DNA from: Tretioscincus oriximinensis
Taxonomy: Eukaryota > Chordata > Lepidosauria > Squamata > Gymnophthalmidae
Length of the DNA: 64,000 nucleotides
Direction of reading: 5' to 3'
Assembly: GCA_022410635.1 (NCBI GenBank)
Contig: JAJVDF010000415.1
Span: 94,662 to 158,661 of the forward strand
Shown here: piece after piece, positions 33,838-44,852 of the stretch
Position numbering within the stretch: position 1 is the first letter of the stretch
Layout: each line of letters starts with the position of its first letter
Translations under genes and position numbers: made by a program
Notes under the pieces: model-generated
What the model was told of the DNA's origin: nothing
The model's database searches: none
Seen by the model: only the letters and a program-made list of their open reading frames with translations

Positions 33838-34676
33838 AGAGTGATCTGTTACAAGACTGGTTACAAGGATCTTGGGCTGTTTGTGGACAATTCAATGAAA
33901 ATGTCAACCCAGAGTGCAGCAGCAGCAAAAAAGGCAAATTCCATGTTGGGGATAATTAGAAAAGGAATCGAAAACAAGCCAGCAAATGTTGTTTTGCCTC
34001 TTTATAAATCTGTGGTGAGGCCACACTTGGAATACTGTGTTCAATTCTGGTCACCACATCTCAAGAGGGATATTTTGGAACTAGAGAAGTGCAGACAAGG
34101 GCAACAAAAATGATCAAGGGTCTGGAGCANCTCTCTTATGAAGTCAGGCTGCAACGTCTGGGCCTCTTCAACCTCTAAAGGTGACGTTTGAGAGGTGATC
34201 TGATTGAAGTGTACAAAATCATGCATGGGATGGATAGGGTGAATAGAGAAAAAATGTTTTCTCTATCACACAATACAAGGACCAGAGGGCACTCCTTAAA
34301 ACTGGTGGGTAGAAAGGTGGGAACAGACAAAGGAAAGTATCTTTTTCACCCAGAAGGTCATCGGCCTGTGGAATTTACTTCCTGAAGAGGTAGTGGTAGC
34401 TAACAGCTTGGACAGTTTCAAGACAGGACTAGACGGGTTTATGGACACTAAGGGTATAAATGGGTACTTGGATGGATGTCTGGATGCTGCCTCTGGGATG
34501 GAGCAACAAGTAATGCTCCTGAAATGCCATTTGCAGAGAGTCATGAACAGGTGCATATTTTGCTTTCCTCTGTTCGGACTGCCCAGGTGCCTCTAGTGGG
34601 CCTCTGTGTGAGACAGAATGCTGGACGTGATGGCTGTGGCCTTATCCAGTATGGCTCTTGTTATGTTCTTAAGACT
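33838..34676 (+). mobile_element. CR1 LINE 3' end, best copy
   Basis: The plus-strand frame from about 33862 reads DLGLFVDNSMKMSTQSAAAA, KKANSMLGIIRKGIE and VVRPHLEYCVQFWSPHLKRD, then shifts near an N base to EVRLQRLGLFNL, IEVYKIMHGMDRVNREKMF and NSLDSFKTGLDGFM. This is the CR1 ORF2 C-terminus. The 3' UTR follows and ends CTCTTGTTATGTTCTTAAG. One or two frameshifts and an N prevent an intact frame. The 5' truncation is typical of CR1. Confidence 0.93.
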
Positions 34677-35084
34677 GGGACTAATTGTTCTGGGCTTGGT
34701 TAGTGCTCCTTGTATAATGGCACTAGTCCTGACCAGCCTCCACAACTGAAACGTATTTGATCATTGAAGCTTATCCTGTGCCACTGAAATTGGTTTCCTG
34801 GTTTCAGAAAATGGAAGTATACCTTCTGTATAAGATTCTGTGTTCTGGACTAGGACCAGTTAGTCTACCAATAGACCTTTAGACCAAATTCTACTGGTGA
34901 TTAAGAACTCCTTTTAGACAGTGGTTAGAGGAAGCTTCCATGTTTTACATTAATGTTCAGGAGGGAAATCCATTGTTTCCTTTCTGATATTGCCTAACTG
35001 TTAATGCAGGAAGATCTCAATACCCCCATTGCTTTTGACAATGTTGGGTAAACTAAGCCACTTCTGTTATAACTGTGCCTGTTG
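34677..35084. other. Unassigned stretch
   Basis: Nothing recognised. Confidence 0.35.
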
Positions 35085-35411
35085 ACCAGAGCTGTCCTCC
35101 TGTCACAAACCCAGGCATTTTTGCTCCACTGGGGGCNAGTTGGNGCGCTTTGCCTTACGCAAACCCCACCTCCAGCATTGGAGCAGCTACGGAACTCTCC
35201 GAGGTTCCTTCCAGGACCATGAAAGTGTTGCTGGGCTGGAGCCGTCAGCTCTGACGATTCCTTTTCCTTTAAAATCCTGCATTTTTACATTCCCTGGTGC
35301 AGCATCGGGGAATGTAAAAAGCCGGGATTTTATCTTAAAACCCGGAGGGGACTATATTTTAGACCACCAAACCAGGATTGTCCCGCTTTCCCGGGATGTA
35401 TGGCAACCCTA
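35085..35411 (-). mobile_element. hAT-type element (TAGGGTTGCCATAC end), truncated copy 2
   Basis: In inverse orientation it starts TAGGGTTGCCATACATCCCG and then follows the order of the copy at 12478-12957, through TATAGTCCCCTCCGGGTTTT, the ACATTCCCCGATGCTGCACC palindrome and TCCTGGAAGGAACCTCGGAG, to about GACAGGAGGACAGCTCT. The other terminus is missing. It carries two N bases. Confidence 0.8.
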
Positions 35412-35607
35412 CCTGCATTACATGTTTAGACCCCTGGTAAAGTTGTACTACCAGGCCATCTGCTGAGATGATTATCTGCTTTCCTTGCAGGCCTTGTTAT
35501 TATTTTTATCTGTCCTATTTGAACAATGTTTATTATTTTTATTTACTGTGATCTGCCCTGAGACCTTTGTGCATGGGGTGGGATACAAGTAAACAAACAA
35601 ATAAATA
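35412..35607 (+). mobile_element. LINE/SINE 3' tail fragment (L2-like)
   Basis: Bases 35546-35607 read CTGCCCTGAGACCTTTGTGC, ATGGGGTGGGATACAAGT and AAACAAACAAATAAAT. This is a diverged copy of the tail at 59030-59121 and 49150-49210. The part before 35480 is not recognisable. Confidence 0.6.
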
Positions 35608-37220
35608 GGTGCGCTTGTCTTTAGCCTTGTCCTAGTATCAGCAACAAGGGTTAAATACAAAGCATTTGCAGGGTTCTATATCATTTTTAGGACATGGAAA
35701 TTGTCTCTTTTGCATAGCAGGGAAAGTTAGAAATAAAGATTAGGTATGTTATACAAAATTACATTAAGTCTTGCAAAGGTTTCTATTTCTATGGTCCACT
35801 AAAACAAATACTTTATTTTCATGTCAATGGAATCTGAAACTATGTTGGTGCTTCCTACCATACTGTGTGCTTTAATCTTTGTCGGAAATTTCCTTTTTCT
35901 CATTATTAGGGGTTTTGATTGATAATCCAATTCATTATCATCCTGCAAGGAAGAAGATTGCAAACTGTCAGGCATCTGAATAAGCAAAACTATTTACTGC
36001 TGCTGCCAATCACTTGCAAATCATAATTTAGATGTATACATTATCTGTTATGCTTCAGAACTGATGTGGAGATATGGAATGAATTTAAAAATTATTTCAC
36101 TGGTAATTATGTTCAAATATTGGCATTTCTGGAATATCCTGCACTAACAGAGCCGAATATGGAATATGAATGGGATATATAATATAATAAATACGTAAAA
36201 CAGCAGGATACTGGTGGATATTAGTGCTTGGCGCACGATAAACATTCAATATGGAAAAACAAGCCATTTTAATGAACCCCTTCCATCTCTGCTGCCTCCT
36301 GTCCCTTTTCATTCATGTGAGCTAAAGATGATAAAATAAGAATCAAAACAGAAGAGGATTAGATGTGACAGAGATGGGCATAGCTGCTACCTCANATAAA
36401 AGAGGGTTAAAGAGGACAAGAATTCAACAAGAAATGGAAGAAGCTACCATCATTGCAAAAAAGGTCAGTAGCTACATTGTTTCGTACTACTTTAGCCTGT
36501 CACATCAACTCATCATACAAGACTGACATGTAATCTCTCATCAAGTCATCAAAACATTTCTTTAAAGATTACAAAGATACCAAAAGCTGTATATCCAAAG
36601 ATGCAAATAAGTGATTTTTTTAAAAAAGTTAAAGCCAGTAGCAGGCCATGACCAGAAGTAAAATATTGAAGAAAAACTCCAGTTGAAAAGCTTACATGAA
36701 TTCTACAAAACTGTATCTCGAGGTACATCCAAATGTATGCCTTGATTGCATTACAAGTAACCGCCCCATAATAAATTGTTTGTGTCTAGATGACTGGGGC
36801 AGTGATGTGGAAGGATCAAGCAGGGAGTGTGCCTCTCACTGGCATCTGGCACTACAGAGCTGGGTATTTCAGAAGCATGAAATTCCTGGATATGCATTAC
36901 TGGATGTACATTTCCACCTGCATGGTTGCTCTGGGTAGTGGCAATACCCATTATATTCTGCTACCATCAGGGAAAAACATTTAAAAAATCTGTTTTCCCC
37001 AATCTTTTCATATAGTACAGTACAGCACTTTTTCATGCTTTCCCTATTCTAGTATGGCACAAGGGCCGCCATATTTATATTAATACCATATTAATATAAG
37101 GAAAGTATGACAAAAATATGGGTGGATGTAACCTTGAACCATAACAAAGCAAATGCTGGAATGTCACCTGTGCCCCCCACTTTGCAAAAGTGATAATGGA
37201 TAAGATGGATTTAATCTTTG
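35608..37220. other. Unassigned stretch
   Basis: No gene or element recognised. Frames near 36696-36984 have no domain support. Confidence 0.4.
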
Positions 37221-37535
37221 TGTTAGGCATCTCCGTCCTCTTTTTCTTTGCCCTCTCTCTTTTTTATCTCTTTTGAACTGATTTACGTGCGAACGGGAGG
37301 TTTTTCAGCACATGATTTATGTCTCCCCATTGGCTAGTGGACGCCAAGAGGCGGCCCCTCGACTTTGCTTTATAATGATCGTTCTTCTGTCACTTCCTGT
37401 TCTGTTTCTTTAGTTGTTATAGAAGTTAGTCCCTAACTGCTGACTTTATTTCTGGACTTAGACCTATGAATAAACATCCTGCAACAAATCTACTTGTTCT
37501 AGTTATTCTTGGATTGAAGCCCTATAAAGCTAACA
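37221..37535 (+). mobile_element. Solo LTR with CTTTG duplication, family A
   Basis: The segment starts TGTTAG and ends CTAACA, perfect 6-bp inverted ends. It is flanked on both sides by CTTTG (37216-37220 and 37536-37540), a 5-bp integration duplication. Inside are an inverted CCAAT box (ATTGG, about 37330), TATAATG at 37371 and AATAAA at 37469-37474, the order expected of U3-R-U5. It is 315 bp, with no internal coding region on either side, so it is a solo LTR. It could be from an endogenous retrovirus or a gypsy-type element. Confidence 0.88.
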
Positions 37536-38971
37536 CTTTGTACTATTGGTAGTGTTAGAGAATATTGATTCCTGAAAATTCCCTGGGGAAAAAGGAGGTG
37601 GCTTTCAGNAGTCTCATTCTCCATAGAGGTTAGCAGGATATTTTTAGGCGAGGGTTTTAAAAACGCCTTTTACCACAAAAAATAAAATAAACAATGATAT
37701 GACAAAATAATGCAAAATCAAGAGACACTCATCAAAAATGTAATAACTTTATTAAAAACAAAAAGAGGAAAAATCTAAAATCAATAAAAACAAAAAGAGA
37801 TACTAAAAAAAAAAACAGTTTAAAACATCTTTGCATAAATCAAGAAAAACAAGCATACAATTTATGCATTAAAAATAAAACATAAAAAATTGCAGAAAAC
37901 ATCTTAAAAAAAAAACATCTTTCAAATCTTGACTGCATAACAGAAAAACAATAAGGAAAAACTTAAGAAAAATATCATGTAAATGTACGNAAGCATGAAC
38001 CTAATTCTAGTGTGTGTATGGTAGTGAATGTAAGATAAATCTCACCCATTAGGCAGTTCTTTTGGAAGATGAAGCAGTTTCCTTGTAGTAAATTGCAGAG
38101 ATGAGAGATCTTCTGGTGGATGAGAAAGCTCAGAGAAGGTTCTTTGAACTCCTTCATACTCTCCATGAATTCTGTGTCTCTTTTTATACATTTTTCTTGT
38201 AACTAACTATCATTGCTTTTCCCTAGTCAGCTAATTTTCCTTCATAGTATGAGAAAACTTCCTTTCCTCAGCCTATAGAATTATCCTAATACTTCTGTTT
38301 CCTTCTGATATTCTTAAGATTCAAAAGTATCTATATTGTGTGACATTCCTTTTCGTAACCATTTAATTGTCTAATCTTTATCTCAGGAATTACAACATCC
38401 TGTTTTTCCCAACTGAGATCAATACTTCATAAATGTAAATTCCTTGATACAATGAGTTTCAAAATAGATCTTGTCTTTAACCGATATCACTCCTTAAAGA
38501 CAGGAACCTTAAGCATTTGATAAAAGGTCTGATATAATGAGCTGTCACGTATCTTGTTGNGCAGACAACGGAAACCTTAATATATATATTTCGTTGATTC
38601 TGACACTCAGCATTCGTGAGGACCTTGTAAATATCCTGTTTAAAACTTAGCTACTCTTTTTGTGATAAGGAAGATATGTGTCCTGCTTTGCTCTTATCAG
38701 AATACAGAAAACCAGCCACAGGCTTCCTTTTCCAAAAAACGACAATGATGTGTCCCTGGGTTATTCTCCTCAGGAATTTCTGCTTTTCTGGCAGTTTGTG
38801 CTCTTAAGAGAGAAATGTATAGACAAAGCTAATTTATTTCTAAATTTTAATTTCATTTTCATTGGACCTGCACAAATTCATATTTGTGTTACAGTCTTTT
38901 CAAATATGCCATATTAAAAATATTAATCAATGCCTATCAGTAGAATCCTATAAAGCTTAGGGCTTGAGTCA
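37536..38971. other. AT-rich stretch, unassigned
   Basis: 37670-37960 is strongly A-rich with AAAAACA motifs. Nothing is recognisable as a gene or complete element. Confidence 0.4.
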
Positions 38972-39023
38972 GACATATACTTTTAATTCAACTTCTGGCT
39001 TGAAGAATTGGACTAAAACAGGG
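38972..39023 (+). mobile_element. Palindromic MITE family, half copy
   Basis: CATATACTTTTAATTCAACT, then GGCTTGAAGAATTGGACTAA. Only the left arm of the palindrome seen at 18145-18276 is present. Confidence 0.5.
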
Positions 39024-39369
39024 AAGAACAAGAATCAAAATTTTGTGCCCAACTTCAGCCTAAGTTCCTAGGAAGTGGTTCAAAATGCACTATATGATCA
39101 ATTGAAATCAAATGAAATCCAAGCTTTATGGGGATTCTTACAAGTCAGTTACCCAAGAAAGAGGATGCAGAAGATAACATGGAACCTTTTGTTGTGTGTG
39201 NGGGGGGGAGGAGAGGAGCAAAAGAAGGCAGCTGCTAAAATGGGCAGCTGCCTCAGGAGGAAACTTAGCAGNCAGGGGAATCTTAAAGAGATAGTGTGCC
39301 TCTCTACATGTGTTAAAATTTGCAATGGTTTTAAAATCTGGAATAATCCAATCATGAATTCCTGCATTC
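39024..39369. other. Unassigned stretch
   Basis: A short G-rich run lies near 39200-39213. Nothing else seen. Confidence 0.3.
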
Positions 39370-39700
39370 ATACCCTCACCCTTTTGCAAACAAACCATTA
39401 GAAAATCTTTAAATCCACATGGAACAGATAAGATGATTAACCAGATACTAAATACTGAGCATGCTCAGTATGCAGTTCTGCATTGTCTTGCGCTAGCATC
39501 TTCTCATTGTATTCTGGTAATCCCGTTAAGAATCTGTACACACACTTCTCACCTCCGTGGCTGCAAGCATGGGCATTTCAGAAAATATCAGCAAAATAAT
39601 ATTCTGAGGCAAAGGACCTTTTTTCTGGGTGCATAGTGAAAACTCTGTTAACATGTGAAGCAAAGTCATCATTATGATACTATTATCATGATAGGAAAAC
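39370..39700 (+). repeat. Dispersed repeat X, copy 3
   Basis: In order: CTTTAAATCCACATGGAAC, ATGATTAACCAGATACTAAA, CTGAGCATGCTCAG, GGCATTTCAGAAAATATCAG, GGCAAAGGACCTTTTTTCTG, TTAACATGTGAAG and CATCATTATGATACTATTAT. It is uninterrupted and the most complete copy in the window. It is followed within 20 bp by a SINE. Confidence 0.65.
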
Positions 39701-39713
39701 CTATCGGAAAGCC

Positions 39714-40029
39714 AGTGATGTTAGTAGGGCTCAGTCGCTTAGGAATTCGTCTCTCGCCTGGGAGATGGGGTTTCGAAGCCCTGTGTGGGACGTGGGGAGG
39801 GGTGAGCACCTTCCACTANCCTGTAGCTCTAGCCAACACAGCTATTTGAAAGCAAGAATTGCAAGTAATTGCAACTGACTGCAAGTAGATACATGGGAAC
39901 CACCACAGCCTGGTGGGTGAAGATAGAATGTGAGCCTTTGGGCAAATACCCTTGTAAGCTGCTTTGAGTCCCTTTGAAAAGGTGAGAAAAGCAGGGTATA
40001 AGAACCAAGTTCTTCTTCTCCTTCTTCTA
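39714..40029 (+). mobile_element. tRNA-headed SINE with Bov-B-like tail, copy 2
   Basis: The plus-strand head carries GGCTCAGTCGCTTAGG (A box) and GGGTTTCGAAGCCC (B box). The tail has GAGAAAAGCAGGGTATAAGA, ACCAAGTTC and CTTCTTCT repeats. This is the only copy of the family on the plus strand and shows the full head-to-tail order. Confidence 0.88.
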
Positions 40030-40086
40030 GAAGTATAGATAATTCTTTTCAGAATGCTTTTTTTACATTGTGTGCTGCTGTCCCAA

Positions 40087-40203
40087 CACATGTTTTAAAC
40101 TATTTTCAATCCAGAAGAACTAGAGCAATCCAGGGAGAAAAAAACCTGTTTTTTCTGATTTAGTCTAGTTCTTCAGGACTGAAGAATACATGTTAAAACT
40201 TTT
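40087..40203. mobile_element. Palindromic MITE family, copy
   Basis: The left arm CACATGTTTTAAACTATTTT, CAATCCAGAAGAACTAG pairs with the right arm TAGTCTAGTTCTTCAGGACT, GAAGAATACATGTTAAAAC. The loop is A/T-rich. About 117 bp. Confidence 0.7.
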
Positions 40204-42307
40204 TGTGTTTCAAAGAAGAAGAAGAGACTTGTAGCAAGATCAGAGGATAAAGTGATTTGGGACATCAAAATAGCCAGAGTTGTTTGACAAAATATAACAT
40301 TAGTCTCAGAAGAACTTTTGGCACATTCTTCTAATGCTTGTACAAAGGTTAGTGGACATCTTCAAGACAATCACTGTTGCTCTTTTCTTCATTGGTATGT
40401 TTCATGGATATAGGTTTCATTTGAAATAATTGGTTATAATTTCTTGATTTCCTGCAATAATATCTTAATCATCATCAACTGCTAATGCCACACTTTCTAA
40501 TGTCATTTATTATTCAAATGCCAGAGTAAATCCACACAGCAAATTTCTCATTAAGAGTCTGTTGGGGAGGAATTATTTTTACATTCAAAAAGGAGATCTA
40601 ATAGGAGAATGGAACCAAACATTTAACCCACACAATACTTGCTTAATTATGCACTGCTAACAAGACTTATTTGCACTTGCACTTGATATCATATTCAGTT
40701 TGCACAATATAGCAAGGAGTTATATTGAAGTCTCAAGGGAATGTATAGGAGAGGAATTATTCATTTATAACAGCATGTGAATGAGAAAATTTTGTTTTCT
40801 CTTTCTTCTATCACTAGCTTTCATTTAGAATATATGAAAGTAAACAAAATTGCGGGTGGAGATTAGGAGTGAAAATGCCAGCAAAGTAATGCTTTCTGAG
40901 GGATAAGACATCCTTCAGTCTTTGGAATCCATGAAATGGAAGTTGAGGACTTGTGTAGTGAAATATTTTTGTGAAGGAACCTTGGAGGATCCTAGAGCAA
41001 TTTCATTTGGCATTCGGAAACAGGGTTGGGCTTGTTTGGTGTTCTCATGTTGTCATATAGCATAAGACTCGCCATTCATTTAGCTTGTTTAACAGGGCTA
41101 GCTGACTATAAAGAAACCATCACTTCTCGTAAGCCAAGAGTCATCTACAAGGTACCTAAGGACAGAATGATGCCTGAGGACTTTATCTGGTGCCCCAAAT
41201 CTGCTGCTCACTGCTTAGGAGAAAGTGACAATTAGGAAGGCTTATGCTGTTAGCAAATCCTCAGGTTTCAAGTACATTCACAGGTATAAATCAGCCAGAA
41301 GCCCTTTCCTTAAGGTTTCAAAGCAAATTTTTAAAGGATATAAATCGTCTCAGTAGTAAAATTAGATTAGCTTTTCTCTGGCTTGTAAATCTCTACTATT
41401 TTCTAGATTGATCCAAAAATAGAGAGGGAGGTTGATACTAAGATACGAGGATTTTCTGAAAATCTAAAGAGATACAAGCTAATGAGTTGACAAGAAATAA
41501 TCAATCAAACAGAAAGCAGATTGAAGAAGCCCAAAGCCATGTTAAGGAGATAGAAACTGCCGGCCAATGAAGTTTCGTATAAATTGTACCATACAGAAAA
41601 GCACCTGTTAGAAGAAATGGTATGTTTAAAAAAGGCAACATTGTTCGATGTTTCTCTGTTATATTAGCTTCACCAACTGATTATATCTGTCATCTAACAT
41701 CAAATCATTATGCATATGATACAGGATTCCATGTCAGAATGCCATACTGCAAATCTCATGTGACATAAACCAAAGTTAGGGATGTTTACAAGTATAAAAA
41801 TTAAATATTTTTATCCTTGGCTTTTATGCTTTCTGTCATTTCTTACTTAATTTTATTGTAGAACAAGAGTACAGTAATCCATGATAAACACTTATTGAAA
41901 GTGTGATTAAATGTGTTTATTTAATAATTTCATGGTAGGGAAAATATAAGGGTTACATTTAATTTCATTCTCAACGCTATTTAATTATTACTTTATTCTA
42001 TATAAAATATGATTTTAAGTGAGCAAACATTGAGCTAAATTAAATAACGTGCATTAAATGTTATTAAATAGTATTTATTAAACTGAATAACATTTAACAA
42101 ATTAGAATAACATTTATTAAAGTCTCCCATAATGTACTTTTGGGGAATAAATTTCTACCTGTAGAATGAATTCTAAAGAAACTTTTTCATATGCCTTTTT
42201 TCACTATTGTACCGTTTATGCACTTGTCAACAGATGTTATGACGGCAAAGATCTCAACAGAACAGAGTCTGGTTCGCACATCTGTATATGTAGGGAAGGA
42301 TCTGAGG
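40204..42307. other. Long unassigned stretch
   Basis: About 2.1 kb with no recognised gene or element. AT-rich blocks with TTTATTAAA repeats lie near 41930-42130. A frame at 41026-41235 has no domain support. Confidence 0.4.
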
Positions 42308-42592
42308 AGTAGTAGTAGTAGAAGTAGAAGAAATAAGAGAAGAAACAAAAAATATAGAAGAATGGGTTTTTATACCCCACTTCTCTCAACCGGAAGGAAA
42401 TCAAAGCAGCTTACATAACCTTCTGTTCTCTTCACAATGGACACCTTGTGAAGCAGGTGGAGCTGTGAGAAATCTGAAGAATTGTGATTAGCATAAGATC
42501 AACTAATTGACTTCATAGAGGAGTGCAGACTCGAACCGGGAGGCTACTAGATAACATACTGTCATTTGAACCACAGTGTCAAACTGGCTCTC
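42308..42592 (-). mobile_element. Sauria-type SINE, full length
   Basis: On the minus strand it starts GAGAGCCAGTTTGACACTGTGG, carries CCCGGTTCGAGTC (B box), ACAGCTCCACCTGCTTCACA and GTTGAGAGAAGTGGGGTATA, and ends in an impure TTCT/ACTACT repeat (42308-42360 on the plus strand). The head and core are those of the common squamate SINE with a tRNA-like promoter and Bov-B-like tail. Confidence 0.85.
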
Positions 42593-42736
42593 AAGCCCTT
42601 GCTAGCTGGGCCTTATTCAAAGAACTGTAGATGCTCATCACCTGGGTAACCATTCACAAAACGTCCTCCATGCTTGGTAGTCTCAGGATAGTATTAGCTT
42701 CACTTTCAAGTACAGAGATGGAGACTTTGGGAAGAT
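42593..42736. other. Unassigned stretch
   Basis: Nothing recognised. Confidence 0.3.
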
Positions 42737-42741
42737 GTTCA

Positions 42742-43095
42742 TGTGATGCCCCGAAGGAAAGAAGCACTCTGACATAAAGGATTTCAGCTCAGAAAGTGAT
42801 TTATTTCAGTTCAGACAGGCATCTGAGTCAGGTCTGCAGTGATTGCCTGCTGCCAGAGCAGCAATATTTATACACCTCTGTGGCCAACCACTGCATTTCT
42901 ATTTTCCCACCAAAGGGAAAGAGCAAGAGCAAGATTTCCCTCCAAATTCCCAGGGAAAAATGCCCAGGACTCAACCAAATTCAAATAAACTTCAAACTTC
43001 CTTCCAAAACCAGATAAGGGAACATATAACAGTAAAAACCATCAACTATATACATACAATTCAAATACATATAAACATGTCAAGCCACCTTGACA
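42742..43095 (-). mobile_element. Solo LTR with GTTCA duplication, family B
   Basis: On the minus strand it starts TGTCAAGG and ends CATCACA. GTTCA lies at 42737-42741 and 43096-43100, a perfect 5-bp duplication. Inside, reading minus, are a TATA box GTATAAATA at about 42873-42865 and AATAAA at 42805-42800, then a short U5. It is 354 bp, has no internal region and is unlike family A in sequence. The parent could be an endogenous retrovirus or a gypsy-type element. Confidence 0.88.
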
Positions 43096-43100
43096 GTTCA

Positions 43101-43698
43101 TGNATTGCTCAGCCACATTCTCCGATTTTTTTGGCAGTACTTCCTCCTGCTATATCAGTCTGAGGCCTAATTTGCTCATATCTGTCTCAATCTAGTTTAG
43201 TTAAAGCACATTAGCTTGATATGGATTAGGTATAACCAACTGCATTTGCATTACACAGCTTGGTCTACATTAGAAGTAAAACAATGTGTGCTGCTGTGTG
43301 AATGCCAAAATGTTATTATACATGACACTGCAGATAATTATGCACTGTATCTAGTTTACTTTAGCACTGCCTGCAAATTCATCTCTGAGATTCAGTACTT
43401 CTCTGTGGACTGTTCGGAAGCTGCCTTTATATGCAATTTCAGAACTGTTCTTGAAAAATCCCTCGCATAACTGACTTCGATGGCACTCATTTCATGCTGC
43501 ACAGCATTTCTTNCTGACAGAACAGATTTCTGTCCTACACGCAAATGCACTGCTGCTAATGTATTTTTAGTAGCATTGCTATACATAAAGGGCAGATTGA
43601 TGCATTCTACTGATAATTCATCTTAGGGAGTTGGTGTAACACATCTAATGTGAAATACTAAGCTCTTTAAAATGCATTTCAATGCCTGTGCAAATAAG
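43101..43698. other. Unassigned stretch
   Basis: No feature recognised. Confidence 0.4.
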
Positions 43699-44010
43699 AA
43701 AAAGAAGNAGAAGAACTTGGTTCTTATACCCCGCTTTTCTCACCTTTCAAAGGGGCTCAAAGCAGCTTACAAGGATATATTTCGCCCGAAGGCTTCNATT
43801 CTATCTTCCCCACCAGGTTGTGGTGGTTCCCATGTATCTAGTTGCAGTCAGCTGCAATTTCTTGCAATTCATGCTTTCGAATAGCTGGGTTGGCTAGAGC
43901 TACAGGCTAGTGGAAGGTGCTCACCCCTCCCCACGGCTGACACAGGGCTTCGAAACCCGATCTCCCAGATGAGAGACGCATTCCTTAGTGACTGAGCTGT
44001 CCGTGCCTGC
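43699..44010 (-). mobile_element. tRNA-headed SINE with Bov-B-like tail, copy 3
   Basis: Inverse order of copy 2: a short GAA tail, CTTGGTTCTTATACCCCGCT, CCCACCAGGTTGTGGTGG, then a B-box complement in GGCTTCGAAACCCGATC and an A-box complement at about 43991. It carries two N bases. Confidence 0.87.
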
Positions 44011-44684
44011 TAATAAGTGTCTTAGTGCCCATGATGTGTCTTTTTCTGCTGAGCAATGAACTGCTGTGCAGCTGCCCCATTACAGTATCAATAATGGACC
44101 AGTGTGAAAGTCCCAGGAATGTTCTATCACATCCGTAATGGTGGCTGTCATTTCTATCAGTCCATCTGACCAAGGCTTGAGACTCCCATCATTTTAGGAG
44201 CCTTCAGCAAACACTTTTGTGACTGACCATGAGCAAGTACAGGATTGTAAAAAAAGTAATGTTCCAGCAAGCTTCTCTTCCTCCTCTTTTTATTTGGATT
44301 TCTCTTAAATGTGAAAACCCCCAGTAAAAANTAATTTGAGGAAGATGCATCCTTAAAATACTATGTGCCAGAATTGCACATTTTATATATTTGCATGTTG
44401 AAGTTCGACCATGTGTCTGTAATCATGATGAGGACAGAAGGTGAAACTCTTGTAAGTACAGGTTAAAATAAAAGGGTTATTTTAAAATACAAAAAACGTT
44501 TGAAATCTAACTTCTCCTGAAACTAATACTTGTTTTTCTTGGATTTCTTTAACTTCTTCTAACTGCTATTTACCTGTTTTTCTAAACCTGGTGTTCATAC
44601 CCTATCATATTTGCATATGCTTTGTCATCTCCCATACACAGTTTTCTATAAATACCTGATCCTGACATTAGTCCCTCAGCATCT
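44011..44684. other. Unassigned stretch
   Basis: Nothing recognised before the Penelope end at 44685. Confidence 0.35.
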
Positions 44685-44771
44685 GAAGAAGTAGACGTGT
44701 CTACGAAAGATTATGCCAACCACTTTTCTCCTGTTAGTCTCAAAGTGCTACTAGCCCCTTTGCTGGACCTT
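44685..44771 (+). mobile_element. Penelope-like 3' end
   Basis: CATCTGAAGAAGTAGACGTG, TCTACGAAAGATTATGCCAA and TTTCTCCTGTTAGTCTCAAA lead to GTGCTACTAGCCCCTTTGC. It is in direct orientation and well conserved compared with the copy at 30376-30449. Confidence 0.75.
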
Positions 44772-44852
44772 CTTTGACTTGCTTTGTCTTAACCTCTTTG
44801 ACTTGCTTTGTTTTAACCTCTTTGATTTGCTTTGTTTTAACCTCTTTGACTT
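44772..44852 (+). repeat. 24-bp tandem repeat at a Penelope end
   Basis: Three full units of CTTTGACTTGCTTTGTTTTA plus ACCT, with one or two changes each, then a partial CTTTGACTT. It starts right at the end of the Penelope fragment. Confidence 0.9.

Noticed and set aside
42308..42592. tRNA gene suggested by the B box
   Set aside because: The sequence lacks a tRNA cloverleaf and continues into a SINE core and tail.
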